A DNA stretch of 64,000 bases from Bradyrhizobium sp. 199 (GCF_023073355.1 NZ_JADPJI010000011.1:124001-188000), one strand, 5' to 3'; positions 34,303 to 42,948 are shown, numbered from the stretch's first letter. Notes: generated from the sequence alone by a model not told the origin. Made by a program: numbers and translations.

Positions 34303-34331
34303 ATGATGCCGGGTAGGCCTGAAACTGTCAA
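34303..34331 (-). promoter_or_regulatory. sigma-70-like promoter
   Basis: Reading the minus strand, TTGACA (34331-34326) is followed 17 bases later by CATCAT (34308-34303). The -35 box is a perfect consensus, and the -10 box matches four of six positions. Transcription would start about 34296 and run towards the two downstream terminators at 34218 and 34152. Confidence 0.5.
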
Positions 34332-34362
34332 TACACGCGGAAGGCGAGGGGCGATCTGAACC

Positions 34363-34503
34363 AAAAAAAAGCCGGGCCCAAAGAGCCCGGCTTAAGGTAT
34401 TGGCCACGTGAGGCCGACACAATCACCTTCCAAGAGGGATTACTGAACTCCCGCGCCACTGGAGGAGGGGGACAAATGCGCAACGCGAAGGCTCAGCGTG
34501 CAA
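34363..34503 (-). ncRNA. candidate structured small RNA with anti-Shine-Dalgarno-like motif
   Basis: On the minus strand this stretch has no gene but ends in a very strong terminator: AGCCGGGC (34392-34385) with GCCCGGCT (34377-34370), followed by eight T. Upstream are two more stems: GGGA-GTTCAGTAA-TCCC, and AAGGTGATTG ... CAATACCTT closing on GGCC/GGCC. The 5' part contains CCCCCTCCTCC, which is complementary to ribosome-binding sequences, as seen in several alphaproteobacterial trans-acting RNAs. A weak promoter (TTGCTG, 17 bases, CATACT) would start it near 34503. The 5' end is uncertain. Confidence 0.5.
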
Positions 34504-34566
34504 TCAGTATGAGCTTGACCAGCGTCTTGCAGCAACCGCCGAGGCCGCATGTCAGTCATGCGGAAA

Positions 34567-35490
34567 TCAGGACGGCCAGCGCTGCGCCTTGCTGACGACG
34601 AAGTCGCGGAACACCTGCACGCGCGCGACCGTCTTCAACTCCTCGGGATAGACAAAATACGTATCGAGCTGGATCGAATCCGACTCGCCGAACAACTGCA
34701 CGAGTTTGCTTTGTTCCTCGACGAGGTAGTCGGGCAGCGCGGCGATGCCGAGGCCCTGCTGACAGGCGCGCACGAGACCGAGGATGTTGTTCACCCTGAA
34801 ATAGGCTTCGCGCGGACCGGAGCCGTTGCGCCCGGCTTCCACCAGCCAGTTGCGGTTCTGCAGATGCGGCGCGAAGTTGCCGTCGGCGAGCGTGATGATG
34901 CGATGGGAGTCGAGCTCCTCCAGCGTGCGAGGCGTGCCGAAGCGCTTGATGTATTCCGGCGAGCAATAGGCGTGGAATCCCATCGCGAACAGCTTGCGCT
35001 GGATGAGATCCGGCTGCGTCGGCTTGCGGGTGCGGATCGCGACGTCCGCCTCGCGCATCGACAGATCGAGCTCCTCGTCGGTGACGATCAGCGAGATGCG
35101 GATCTCCGGATAGAGCGCGGTGAACTCGCCGAGCCGCGGGATCAGCCAGTTGATGCCGACGCCGGGCGTGGTGGTGATCTTGAGGTCGCCGCTCGGCCGC
35201 TCGCGGCTGTCGGTGAGTTTCGCGCGCGCCGCCTGGAGCTGCATGAACACATCATGCGCGGTGCGGAACAACAGGTCGCCCTGTTCGGTGAGGATCAGGC
35301 CGCGGGCGTGGCGGTGGAACAGCGAGACCGAAAGCTCCTGCTCCAGCGCCGAGACCTGGCGCGATACCGCCGATTGCGACAGGCCGAGCTGCTCGCCCGC
35401 ATGCGTGAAGCTGCCAGCTTCCGCCGCTGCGTGAAACACCTTCAGCTTGTCCCAGTCCATATCCGTGAATCCGTCGCGTGTTCGAGGCAT
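34567..35490 (-). CDS. LysR-type transcriptional regulator
   Basis: A 307-residue LysR-family activator/repressor. The winged helix-turn-helix is within residues 12-70 (LKVFHAAAEAGSFTHAGEQLGLSQSAVSRQVSALEQELSVSLFHR). The C-terminal effector-binding domain starts near residue 98 with GDLKITTTPGVGINWLIPRLGEF. It is 5 bases downstream of the trxB stop and may be co-transcribed with it. The start at 35490 is taken because GGAAT lies upstream and overlaps the end of trxB; an ATG at 35460 (MDWDKLK) is a reasonable alternative. Target genes are not evident; LysR regulators often act on a divergent neighbour, but here none is present. Confidence 0.9.
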   Translation of the reverse strand: MPRTRDGFTDMDWDKLKVFHAAAEAGSFTHAGEQLGLSQSAVSRQVSALEQELSVSLFHRHARGLILTEQGDLLFRTAHDVFMQLQAARAKLTDSRERPSGDLKITTTPGVGINWLIPRLGEFTALYPEIRISLIVTDEELDLSMREADVAIRTRKPTQPDLIQRKLFAMGFHAYCSPEYIKRFGTPRTLEELDSHRIITLADGNFAPHLQNRNWLVEAGRNGSGPREAYFRVNNILGLVRACQQGLGIAALPDYLVEEQSKLVQLFGESDSIQLDTYFVYPEELKTVARVQVFRDFVVSKAQRWPS

Positions 35491-35495
35491 GATCT

Positions 35496-36461
35496 TTATT
35501 CCGCTGCCGCGCGCTCGCTGGCGCGCAGGGCCAAGAAACGTTCGGCCTCGAGCGCTGCCATGCAGCCGAGGCCTGCGGCCGTCACGGCCTGGCGATAGAT
35601 CTCGTCGGCGACGTCGCCGGCGGCAAACAGGCCGGGCACCGAGGTGGCGGTCGAGTTCGGGGCGACCTCGACATAGCCCGAGGGTTTCAGCTTGATCTGG
35701 TCTTTGACGAGTTCGGTCGCCGGCGCATGGCCGATGGCGATGAAGACGCCGTCGGTCTTCACGTCCGTAAGTGCGCCGGTCTTGACGTTCTTAAGGCGGA
35801 TATGGGTGACCTTGTTCGGGTTCTCGGTGCCGCAGATCTCGTCGACCGCCGAGTCCCAGATCACCTTGATCTTCGGGTGCTTGAACAGCCGCTCCTGCAG
35901 GATGCGCTCGGCGCGCAAGTGATCGCGGCGATGCACGATGGTGACCTGCGAGGCATGGTTGGTGAGGTACAAGGCTTCCTCGACCGCGGTATTGCCGCCG
36001 CCGACCACAACGACCTCCTTGTTGCGGTAAAAGAAGCCGTCGCAGGTGGCGCAGGCCGACACGCCGCCGCCCTGGAACTTCGCCTCGGACGGCAACCCGA
36101 GCCAGCGCGCTTGCGCGCCAGTCGCGAGGATCACGGTGTCGGCGAGATAGACATCGCCGGAGTCGCAGGTGAGGCGGAACGGCCGCTGCGAAGTCTCCAG
36201 TTTGGTGACGAGGTCGGAGACGATCTTGGTGCCGACATGGACCGCCTGCTTCTCCATCTGCTCCATCAGCCAGGGGCCCTGGATCACGTCGGCGAAGCCC
36301 GGATAGTTCTCGACGTCGGTGGTGATGGTGAGCTGGCCGCCGGCCTGGATGCCCTGGATCAGGATCGGCTCCAACATGGCCCGCGCGGCGTAGATCGCCG
36401 CGGTGTAGCCGGCCGGGCCGGAGCCGACAATGACGACCTTTGCATGAACAGGAGCGGACAT
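35496..36461 (-). CDS. trxB: thioredoxin-disulfide reductase
   Basis: A 321-residue FAD/NADPH enzyme that reduces thioredoxin. The FAD motif is GSGPAGYTAAIYAARA at residues 12-27, the redox-active pair is CATC in SACATCDGFFYR near residues 137-140, the NADPH motif is GGGNTAVEEAL near 156-167, and FAAGDVADEIYRQAVTAAG is the C-terminal FAD-binding segment. Length and order match the bacterial low-molecular-weight type. The gene heads a short unit with the LysR regulator gene 5 bases downstream. It lies back-to-back with the Lrp-family regulator gene at 36724. Confidence 0.97.
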   Translation of the reverse strand: MSAPVHAKVVIVGSGPAGYTAAIYAARAMLEPILIQGIQAGGQLTITTDVENYPGFADVIQGPWLMEQMEKQAVHVGTKIVSDLVTKLETSQRPFRLTCDSGDVYLADTVILATGAQARWLGLPSEAKFQGGGVSACATCDGFFYRNKEVVVVGGGNTAVEEALYLTNHASQVTIVHRRDHLRAERILQERLFKHPKIKVIWDSAVDEICGTENPNKVTHIRLKNVKTGALTDVKTDGVFIAIGHAPATELVKDQIKLKPSGYVEVAPNSTATSVPGLFAAGDVADEIYRQAVTAAGLGCMAALEAERFLALRASERAAAE

Positions 36462-36723
36462 TTCGACGGACGCCTTTCACGGGGGATCTGCAGCGCGGGC
36501 GCGGAACGTGCCGGGAGGCCTCGCGCAGGCGCTGAAATATCAGAGCCAATCTAAGCCTTCTGGTGAGCTATGCAAGAATTGCATTCCCTCTCGGCGGATT
36601 TTCCAACAGGGAACAAAACTTGGTTGCGGTGCGCGCAATAAAATTGCGCTAACGTTGCGGACTGGCTATGAGCATTGCGAAAGCCCAACCAATACCGCCG
36701 CAAAGGCCAGGAGTTCCAATCAC

Positions 36724-37203
36724 GTGTCGCGGAACCTAGACGAGATCGACCTGAAAATTCTCACCGAGATCCAGGCCGACGGTCGAATCACGAATGTCGA
36801 GCTGGCCAAGCGCGTCGGCATCTCGCCGCCGCCCTGCCTGCGCCGCGTTCGGGCGCTGGAGGAAGAGGGCTACATCCATGGCTATCGGGGTCTGTTGGAC
36901 GCGCGCAAGCTCGGCTTCGACGTCACCGTGTTCGCCGCGGTGCACCTGTCCAGCCAGGCCGAGGCGGATTTACGCGCGTTCGAGGAGTTCGTCCGCGCCG
37001 AGCCTTTGGTGCGGGAATGCTGGATGCTCTCGGGCGAGGTCGATTTCATCCTCAAATGCGTCGCCCCCGATATGGCGACCTTCCAGGATTTCGTCACCCA
37101 CCTCACCGCCGCGCCCCATGTGCGCAACGTGCGGACATCGCTGGTGCTGCATAACTCGAAGTATGAAGCCGCCGTGCCGCTGGATGTGAAGGGGCGGCGG
37201 TAG
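36724..37203 (+). CDS. Lrp/AsnC family transcriptional regulator
   Basis: A 159-residue feast/famine regulator with an N-terminal helix-turn-helix (LDEIDLKILTEIQADGRITNVELAKRVGISPPPCLRRVRALEEEGYI) and a C-terminal RAM/AsnC ligand-binding domain from about residue 70 (VFAAVHLSSQAEADLRAFEEFV ... VRNVRTSLVLHNSKYE). It probably binds an amino acid. The GTG at 36724 is chosen because AGGAG lies about 10 bases upstream and the protein then begins at the usual point. It is divergent from trxB across 262 bases, which should contain its own operator. Confidence 0.93.
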   Translation: MSRNLDEIDLKILTEIQADGRITNVELAKRVGISPPPCLRRVRALEEEGYIHGYRGLLDARKLGFDVTVFAAVHLSSQAEADLRAFEEFVRAEPLVRECWMLSGEVDFILKCVAPDMATFQDFVTHLTAAPHVRNVRTSLVLHNSKYEAAVPLDVKGRR

Positions 37204-37351
37204 ATTCGCTCTCTCGTGCTCGGATGCTGCGCAGCGCCCCGCGTTGCAGCGTCCGGGACACGAGACTGCGCGGGTGCTCGCGGCATCAACTCCGCATTTG
37301 CGAGTGGTGAGAGTGCGATTCATTCTGGGCACCGAGCAACACCCAAAAACA

Positions 37352-37378
37352 GAAAGGCCGCGCGTTGCGCGGCCTTTC
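37352..37378 (-). terminator. rho-independent terminator, greA end
   Basis: A symmetrical twelve-pair stem, GAAAGGCCGCGC with GCGCGGCCTTTC around GTT. On the minus strand it continues TGTTTTTGG. It lies 28 bases downstream of the greA stop codon and could also stop plus-strand transcripts from the Lrp gene. Confidence 0.85.
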
Positions 37379-37405
37379 AACGTCAGTGCGTGCAGTAGCA
37401 AATCC

Positions 37406-37879
37406 TTACCGCCACTCCACCTTGGTGATCTCATAGGCCTTGGCGCCGCCGGGTGCATTGACCTCGACGGTCGAGCCCTTCTTCTTGCCGATCAGCGCGC
37501 GGGCGAGCGGCGAGGTGATGGAGATGCGGCCCTTCTTGGCGTCGGCCTCGACCTCGCCGACGATCTGCCACACCGTCTTCTTCTCAGTGTCCTCGTCGAC
37601 CAAGGTCACGGTGGCGCCGAACTTGATGGTGTCGCCGGACAGTTTCGAGATGTCGATGATGTCGGCGCGCGCGAGCTTGTCCTCGAGCTCGGCGATGCGG
37701 CCTTCATTGTGGGACTGCTCTTCCTTCGCGGCATGATATTCCGCGTTCTCCGACAGGTCTCCGTGCGAGCGCGCCTCGGCGATATGCTCGATGATCCGCG
37801 GACGATCTTCCGACTGGCGCTTCTTCAATTCTTCCCCGAGCGCGACAAAGCCGGCTTGGGTCATCGGAACCTTTTCCAT
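37406..37879 (-). CDS. greA: transcription elongation factor GreA
   Basis: A 157-residue GreA, which inserts a coiled coil into the RNA polymerase secondary channel and stimulates cleavage of backtracked transcripts. The N-terminal coiled coil (residues 8-78) contains the tip residues in RSHGDLSENAEYHAAKEEQ (Asp-Glu pair), and the C-terminal FKBP-like domain has ATVTLVDEDT and ISITSPLARALIGKKKGSTVEV. The length is typical. greA lies downstream of carB in the same direction, as in many alphaproteobacteria. Confidence 0.97.
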   Translation of the reverse strand: MEKVPMTQAGFVALGEELKKRQSEDRPRIIEHIAEARSHGDLSENAEYHAAKEEQSHNEGRIAELEDKLARADIIDISKLSGDTIKFGATVTLVDEDTEKKTVWQIVGEVEADAKKGRISITSPLARALIGKKKGSTVEVNAPGGAKAYEITKVEWR

Positions 37880-38090
37880 CTCTTCTCTCGTCCTTCAGCT
37901 GCGCGCCCCACCAAGACGGAGGGCGCAACAACCTTGATTCGTCGGTAGTCCCCGGGGCTGAACATGGGCCCACCGGGATGTTAATGTGGGTCTGGCGCCG
38001 GAACAGAACCACCACCTGGCCGGATCAGTTCCTCCGGCCATTGTGGCTTCATTGCCAATCACTTACCGGAAGCGTCGCCGCCGCTAGCGA

Positions 38091-41000
38091 TCAGGTATCC
38101 GAAAAGTAGCTCTGCAGGGTACGAACCTCAAGGTCCCCACCCAAATAGGCGCGGATGCCCTGCGCGGCCGCCACGGCCCCGGAAAGAGTGGTGTAATATG
38201 GCACTTTATGCAAGAGGGCCGCGCGCCGCAGCGATCGGCTGTCGGCCAGCGCCTGCGGGCCTTCGGTGGTGTTGAAGACAAGCTGGACGTCGCCATTGGT
38301 GATGGCGTCGACGATGTGCGGCCGGCCCTCCAGCACCTTGTTCACCTTCTCGGTCGGGATGCCCTGATCGGTCAGGAAGCGCTGGGTGCCCGACGTCGCC
38401 AGCACCTTGAAGCCGAGCGCATGCAGTTCGCGAACTGCTTCGGCGATACGCGTCTTGTCGCTTTCGCGCACCGAGACGAACACTGTGCCCTTGCGCGGCA
38501 CCCGCGTGCCGCCACCGAGCTGGCTCTTGGCAAACGCCACCGCGAACGAGCGGTCTATGCCCATGACCTCGCCGGTCGAGCGCATCTCGGGGCCGAGCAC
38601 CGTGTCGACGCCGGGGAAGCGCGCGAACGGGAAGACCGATTCCTTGACGCCGACGTGCTTGAGCTCCGCCTTCATCAATTTGAAGTCGGCGAGCTTCTCG
38701 CCGGCCATGACGCGCGCGGCGATCTTCGCGACCGGCGTGCCGACCACCTTGGCGACGAAGGGTACCGTGCGCGAGGCGCGCGGATTGACCTCGAGCACGT
38801 AGATCTCGCCGTCCTTGATGGCATATTGCACGTTCATCAGGCCGACCACGTCGAGGCCGAGCGCGAGCTCGCGGGTCTGCCGCTCCAGCTCCCCGATCAT
38901 CTCAGGCTCAAGCGAGTGCGGCGGCAGTGAGCAGGCGCTATCGCCGGAATGGATGCCGGCTTCCTCGATGTGCTCCATGATGCCGACGATGAAGGTGTCC
39001 TTGCCGTCGCAGAGGCAGTCGACGTCGATCTCGGTGGCATCAGACAGATAACGGTCGAACAGCAGCGGGTTCTTGCCGAGCACGGTGTTGATCTGCCCGG
39101 TCTTGTCGTTCGGGTAGCGCGCCTTGACGTCCGCCGGCACCAGCTCCGGCAGCGTGCCGAGTAGATAATCGCTGAGCTGGTTCTCCTCGCGGATGATCTG
39201 CATCGCGCGGCCGCCGAGCACGTAGGAGGGGCGCACCACCAGCGGCAGGCCGAGATCGGTCGCGACCAGGCGCGCCTGCTCGACCGAATAGGCGATGCCG
39301 TTCTTCGGCTGCTTCAGCCGCAGCTTGTCGAGCACGCGCTTGAAGCGGTCGCGATCCTCGGCAAGGTCGATGGCATCGGGCGAGGTGCCGAGGATCGGCA
39401 CTTCGGCAGCCTCCAGCGCCCGTGCCAGCTTCAGCGGAGTCTGGCCGCCGAACTGCACGATCACGCCGTGCAGCGTGCCCTTGCTGCGTTCCTTGGCGAT
39501 GATCTCCAGCACGTCCTCGCCGGTGAGCGGCTCGAAATAGAGCCGGTCGGCAGTGTCGTAGTCGGTCGACACCGTCTCCGGATTGCAGTTGACCATGATG
39601 GATTCGTAGCCGGCGTCGTGCAGCGCGAAGCAGGCGTGGCAGCAGCAATAGTCGAACTCGATGCCCTGGCCGATACGATTGGGCCCGCCGCCGAGAATGA
39701 TGACCTTCTTCTTGTCGGACGGGCTGCTCTCGTCCGCCGGTGCGCCCGCAAACAGCGACTCGTAGGTCGAGTACATGTAGGCGGTCGGCGAGGCGAACTC
39801 GGCCGCGCAGGTGTCGATGCGCTTGTACACCGGGCGAACGCCGAGTGCGTGGCGCTTCGCCGTCACTTCGGCCTCCGTCGTCTGGGCAAGCACCGCGAGC
39901 CGTGCATCGGAGAAGCCCATGGCCTTGAGCGTGCGCATGCCGAAGGCGTTGCCGGGCAGGCCGTTCTTCCTGACCTTCTCCTCCATGTCGACGATGCCGC
40001 GCATCTCGCCGAGGAACCAGGGGTCGATCTTGCAGGAGTTGAAGATGTCCTCGTTCGACCAGCCGAGCCGCATGGCCTGGGCGACCTGGAGCAGCCGGTT
40101 CGGCGTCGGCGTGCCGAGCGCGGCACGGATCGCGTTCTTGTCGTCGTCGCGGCCGAGGCCCTCGATCTCGATCTCGTCGAGGCCGGTCAGTCCGGTCTCG
40201 AGTCCGCGCAGCGCCTTCTGCAGGCTCTCCTGGAAGGTGCGGCCGATCGCCATGACTTCGCCGACCGACTTCATCGAGGTCGTCAGCGTGGTCGAGGCGC
40301 CCGGGAATTTCTCGAAGGCGAAGCGCGGCACCTTGGTGACGACGTAGTCGATCGTCGGCTCGAACGAGGCCGGCGTGGCGCCGCCGGTGATGTCGTTGGC
40401 GATCTCGTCCAGGGTGTAGCCGACCGCGAGCTTGGCGGCGACCTTGGCGATCGGAAAGCCGGTGGCCTTGGACGCCAGCGCGGAGGAACGCGACACGCGC
40501 GGATTCATCTCGATGACGACCATGCGGCCGTCCTCCGGGTTGACGCCGAACTGCACGTTGGAGCCGCCGGTCTCCACCCCGATCTCGCGCAGCACCGCCA
40601 GCGAGGCGTCGCGCATGATCTGATATTCCTTGTCAGTCAGCGTCAGCGCCGGCGCCACGGTGATGGAATCGCCGGTATGCACCCCCATCGGATCGAGGTT
40701 CTCGATCGAGCAGACGATGATGCAATTGTCGTTCTTGTCGCGCACCACCTCCATCTCGTACTCCTTCCAGCCGAGCACCGATTCTTCGATCAGCACTTCG
40801 TTGGTCGGAGACGCATCGAGGCCGCGCTCGATGATGTCGAGGAACTCTTCCTTGTTGTAGGCGATGCCGCCGCCGGTGCCGCCCATCGTGAAGGAGGGGC
40901 GGATGATCGCGGGCAGGCCGATCTCGGACAGCGCCATCAGCGCCTGGCCGAGAGCGTATTCCTGATAGCGCTTGCGGCGGTCGCTCTCGCCCAGCGTCCA

Positions 41001-41555
41001 CTGCCGGTCGTGTTCTTCGAGGGCCGCACCCGAGAGCTTCTCGCGTTCGGCCTGGCGTTTGTCGCGGAAGGCCTTCTTCAGGGCGGAGGCGTTGGCGAGC
41101 CGCGACTTCGGCGTCTCAAGCCCGATCTTGGTCATGGCCTCGCGGAACAGCTGGCGGTCCTCCGCCTTGTCGATCGCGTCCGCGGTGGCGCCGATCATCT
41201 CGACGTCAAACTTGTCGAGCGTGCCCTGCAGGCGCAGCGACAGCGCGCAGTTCAGCGCGGTCTGCCCGCCCATCGTCGGCAGCAGCGCGAAGCCACCGGG
41301 AATGACGTGACGTTCCTTCTCGATGATCTTGGCGACGATCTCGGGCGTGATCGGCTCGATATAGGTCGCATCGGCCAATTCCGGGTCGGTCATGATGGTG
41401 GCCGGGTTGGAATTGACGAGGACGATGCGATAGCCCTCTTCCTTCAGCGTCTTCACCGCCTGGGTGCCCGAATAATCGAACTCGCAGGCCTGGCCGATCA
41501 CGATGGGACCGGCGCCGATGATCAGGATGGTGGTGATGTCTGTACGTTTGGGCAT
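38091..41555 (-). CDS. carB: carbamoyl-phosphate synthase large subunit
   Basis: A 1154-residue synthase that makes carbamoyl phosphate from bicarbonate, ammonia (delivered by CarA) and two ATP for arginine and pyrimidine synthesis. It has two homologous ATP-grasp halves, each with a Rossmann-like start: ILIIGAGPIVIGQACEFDYSGTQAVK near residue 10 and VIILGGGPNRIGQGIEFDYCCCHA in the middle. The C-terminal MGS-like allosteric domain follows at about residues 1010-1154 (TVFVSVRESDKTRIAEAVREL). The ATG at 41555 is where CarB proteins start; a longer frame to 41741 overlaps the terminator and is rejected. Here carA is about 4.3 kb away, not adjacent. Confidence 0.98.
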   Translation of the reverse strand: MPKRTDITTILIIGAGPIVIGQACEFDYSGTQAVKTLKEEGYRIVLVNSNPATIMTDPELADATYIEPITPEIVAKIIEKERHVIPGGFALLPTMGGQTALNCALSLRLQGTLDKFDVEMIGATADAIDKAEDRQLFREAMTKIGLETPKSRLANASALKKAFRDKRQAEREKLSGAALEEHDRQWTLGESDRRKRYQEYALGQALMALSEIGLPAIIRPSFTMGGTGGGIAYNKEEFLDIIERGLDASPTNEVLIEESVLGWKEYEMEVVRDKNDNCIIVCSIENLDPMGVHTGDSITVAPALTLTDKEYQIMRDASLAVLREIGVETGGSNVQFGVNPEDGRMVVIEMNPRVSRSSALASKATGFPIAKVAAKLAVGYTLDEIANDITGGATPASFEPTIDYVVTKVPRFAFEKFPGASTTLTTSMKSVGEVMAIGRTFQESLQKALRGLETGLTGLDEIEIEGLGRDDDKNAIRAALGTPTPNRLLQVAQAMRLGWSNEDIFNSCKIDPWFLGEMRGIVDMEEKVRKNGLPGNAFGMRTLKAMGFSDARLAVLAQTTEAEVTAKRHALGVRPVYKRIDTCAAEFASPTAYMYSTYESLFAGAPADESSPSDKKKVIILGGGPNRIGQGIEFDYCCCHACFALHDAGYESIMVNCNPETVSTDYDTADRLYFEPLTGEDVLEIIAKERSKGTLHGVIVQFGGQTPLKLARALEAAEVPILGTSPDAIDLAEDRDRFKRVLDKLRLKQPKNGIAYSVEQARLVATDLGLPLVVRPSYVLGGRAMQIIREENQLSDYLLGTLPELVPADVKARYPNDKTGQINTVLGKNPLLFDRYLSDATEIDVDCLCDGKDTFIVGIMEHIEEAGIHSGDSACSLPPHSLEPEMIGELERQTRELALGLDVVGLMNVQYAIKDGEIYVLEVNPRASRTVPFVAKVVGTPVAKIAARVMAGEKLADFKLMKAELKHVGVKESVFPFARFPGVDTVLGPEMRSTGEVMGIDRSFAVAFAKSQLGGGTRVPRKGTVFVSVRESDKTRIAEAVRELHALGFKVLATSGTQRFLTDQGIPTEKVNKVLEGRPHIVDAITNGDVQLVFNTTEGPQALADSRSLRRAALLHKVPYYTTLSGAVAAAQGIRAYLGGDLEVRTLQSYFSDT

Positions 41556-41584
41556 CAACTCTCGCCGGACTGGAATTTGGGCAC

Positions 41585-41615
41585 AAAAAAAGGGCGCGCT
41601 GCTGCGCGTCCCTTT
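41585..41615 (-). terminator. terminator-like hairpin in the carB leader / MFS gene end
   Basis: On the minus strand AAAGGG-A-CGCGC pairs with GCGCGCCCTTT across a TGCT/AGCA loop (arms 41604-41615 and 41589-41599), followed by seven T. It lies between the MFS gene stop (41698) and the carB start (41555), with the T-tract only 29 bases before the carB ATG. It may simply end the MFS transcript, or act as an attenuator if carB transcription starts upstream. Confidence 0.75.
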
Positions 41616-41697
41616 GGCCGAGAGCGCGGTGGTCTCCCTTGCGCGCGGGTGGGTCTTAGACCAGTTTTTGGAGCGGCGAAACCCCGAAACACACCCA

Positions 41698-42867
41698 TCA
41701 ACCGGCAATTTTGACCGGTTTTGGCCGGGCCTGCCAGCCACGGGCGAGGTGCAGCAGAAGGGCTGCCGAAACGCTCAAGCCGCCGACCCAGCCGAGATCT
41801 GCCGGGCTCCAGCCCGCAAGCACGGCGCCGCCCAAGGCGCCACCGATGGCAAAGCCGAGATACATGGCCGAGGCATTGATGGAGAGCGCAACCATCGAGG
41901 CCTGCGGGTCGATCCGGATGATGCTCGCGACCTGGGCCGGATAGAACGCCCAGCCCGCGATGCCTTGAAGGAAGATCGGGCCCAGGATCGCATAATGTGC
42001 CTGGTCGGGGAGAAACTTCAGCACCAGCGAATGCAGGAAAAGCGCGCTGGCCATGCCGGTCAGGCCCAGCGCCGCCGTGGCGATGGTGCCCAGCCTGTCG
42101 GCCAAAAGGCCGCCGAGCATGTTGCCGATCGCGGCGGCGGCGCCGAACACCAGCAAGGCGAGGCTGATTTGTGAAGCGTCGAAGCCAAGGCCGCGCAACG
42201 GGACCGCGAAATAGGTGAACACGGTGAAGGCACCGAGCGCCCATAAAATCGTGATCAGAAGCGCAATCAGGACATTGCCGTGACGCGCCACCGCCAGCCG
42301 TTCGCCCAGCGAGGCCGTGTTTCGCGGCAGTCCGCGGGGCAGGCCGAGCAGGAGGCCCGCGAGCGCAACGGCGCCGATCAGGGCCACCATGGCAAAGGTT
42401 GCGCGCCAGCCGAGCAGGCTGCCGACCAGATTGCCGAGGGGAACGCCGATGACGGTCGCGATCGTAAGCCCCGACGTGACCAGCGCCACCGCGCGGCCGC
42501 GTCTTTCAGGGGAGGCGACGGCGACCGATACCGCGAGCGCCGTCGGCATGCACAGTCCGGAACCCAGCGCCATCAGCATCCGCGAGGCCAGCAGCAGCCC
42601 GTAGTTGGAGGCCACCATGGCCGCGAGGTTTCCGGCGATGAAGGTCGTCAACGCCAGGGCCAGCACAGTGCGCCGGTCGACGTTGTTCAGCGTCACCGCC
42701 AGGATCGGTGAGCCCACGGCGTAGGTGAGAGCGTAGGCTGTAACCAATTGGCCGGCGGCCGGGACCGATATCGTGAGGTCGGAGGCGATCGACGGCAAAA
42801 GTCCTGCAATCACAAAGCCTTCCGTGCCGATCGCAAAGGCCGCCAAGGCTAGCCAGAACACGCTCAT
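41698..42867 (-). CDS. MFS drug/sugar efflux transporter (arabinose-efflux/Bcr-like type)
   Basis: A 389-residue 12-helix major-facilitator exporter starting MSVFWLALAAFAIGTEGFVIAGLLP, a start typical of the DHA1 group (YdhP/NepI/AraJ). The antiporter motif C region (LTIATVIGVPLGNLVGSLLGWR) is present in helix 5. The ATG at 42867 has AAGGA eight bases upstream; a TTG seven codons earlier overlaps operator 1 and is rejected. It is divergent from an ArsR-type repressor gene with two operators between, so it is probably induced when the repressor meets its ligand. The compound exported is unknown. Confidence 0.9.
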   Translation of the reverse strand: MSVFWLALAAFAIGTEGFVIAGLLPSIASDLTISVPAAGQLVTAYALTYAVGSPILAVTLNNVDRRTVLALALTTFIAGNLAAMVASNYGLLLASRMLMALGSGLCMPTALAVSVAVASPERRGRAVALVTSGLTIATVIGVPLGNLVGSLLGWRATFAMVALIGAVALAGLLLGLPRGLPRNTASLGERLAVARHGNVLIALLITILWALGAFTVFTYFAVPLRGLGFDASQISLALLVFGAAAAIGNMLGGLLADRLGTIATAALGLTGMASALFLHSLVLKFLPDQAHYAILGPIFLQGIAGWAFYPAQVASIIRIDPQASMVALSINASAMYLGFAIGGALGGAVLAGWSPADLGWVGGLSVSAALLLHLARGWQARPKPVKIAG

Positions 42868-42882
42868 GGGAGAAATCCTTAT

Positions 42883-42900
42883 GTTCAACGTTTATTGAAC
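42883..42900. promoter_or_regulatory. operator 1, perfect palindrome
   Basis: GTTCAA-CGTTTA-TTGAAC, an 18-base sequence with perfect 6-base arms, 16 bases upstream of the MFS start codon. It shares arms exactly with operator 2. Such sites fit a dimeric winged-helix repressor. Confidence 0.8.
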
Positions 42901-42930
42901 TATCGAGCGTGGCGGTTTCGCTGTCAATTG

Positions 42931-42948
42931 GTTCAAGAACTATTGAAC
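42931..42948. promoter_or_regulatory. operator 2, perfect palindrome
   Basis: GTTCAA-GAACTA-TTGAAC, identical arms and spacing to operator 1, with centres 48 bases apart. It lies 31 bases upstream of the ArsR gene start and so could give autorepression. Confidence 0.8.

Noticed and set aside
34140..34510. Possible tmRNA (ssrA) next to a dapA-like gene
   Set aside because: In several alphaproteobacteria ssrA is near dapA-smpB, but I found no tRNA-like acceptor/T arm, no peptide-tag ORF of the AND...AA type and no smpB here.
38017..38040. TGGCCGGA...TCCGGCCA hairpin after carB as a terminator
   Set aside because: It is a good stem but has no T-tract on the minus strand, so I did not list it as an intrinsic terminator.
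39468..41714. Plus-strand open frame of 748 codons opposite carB
   Set aside because: Shadow of carB; carB motifs on the minus strand are unambiguous.
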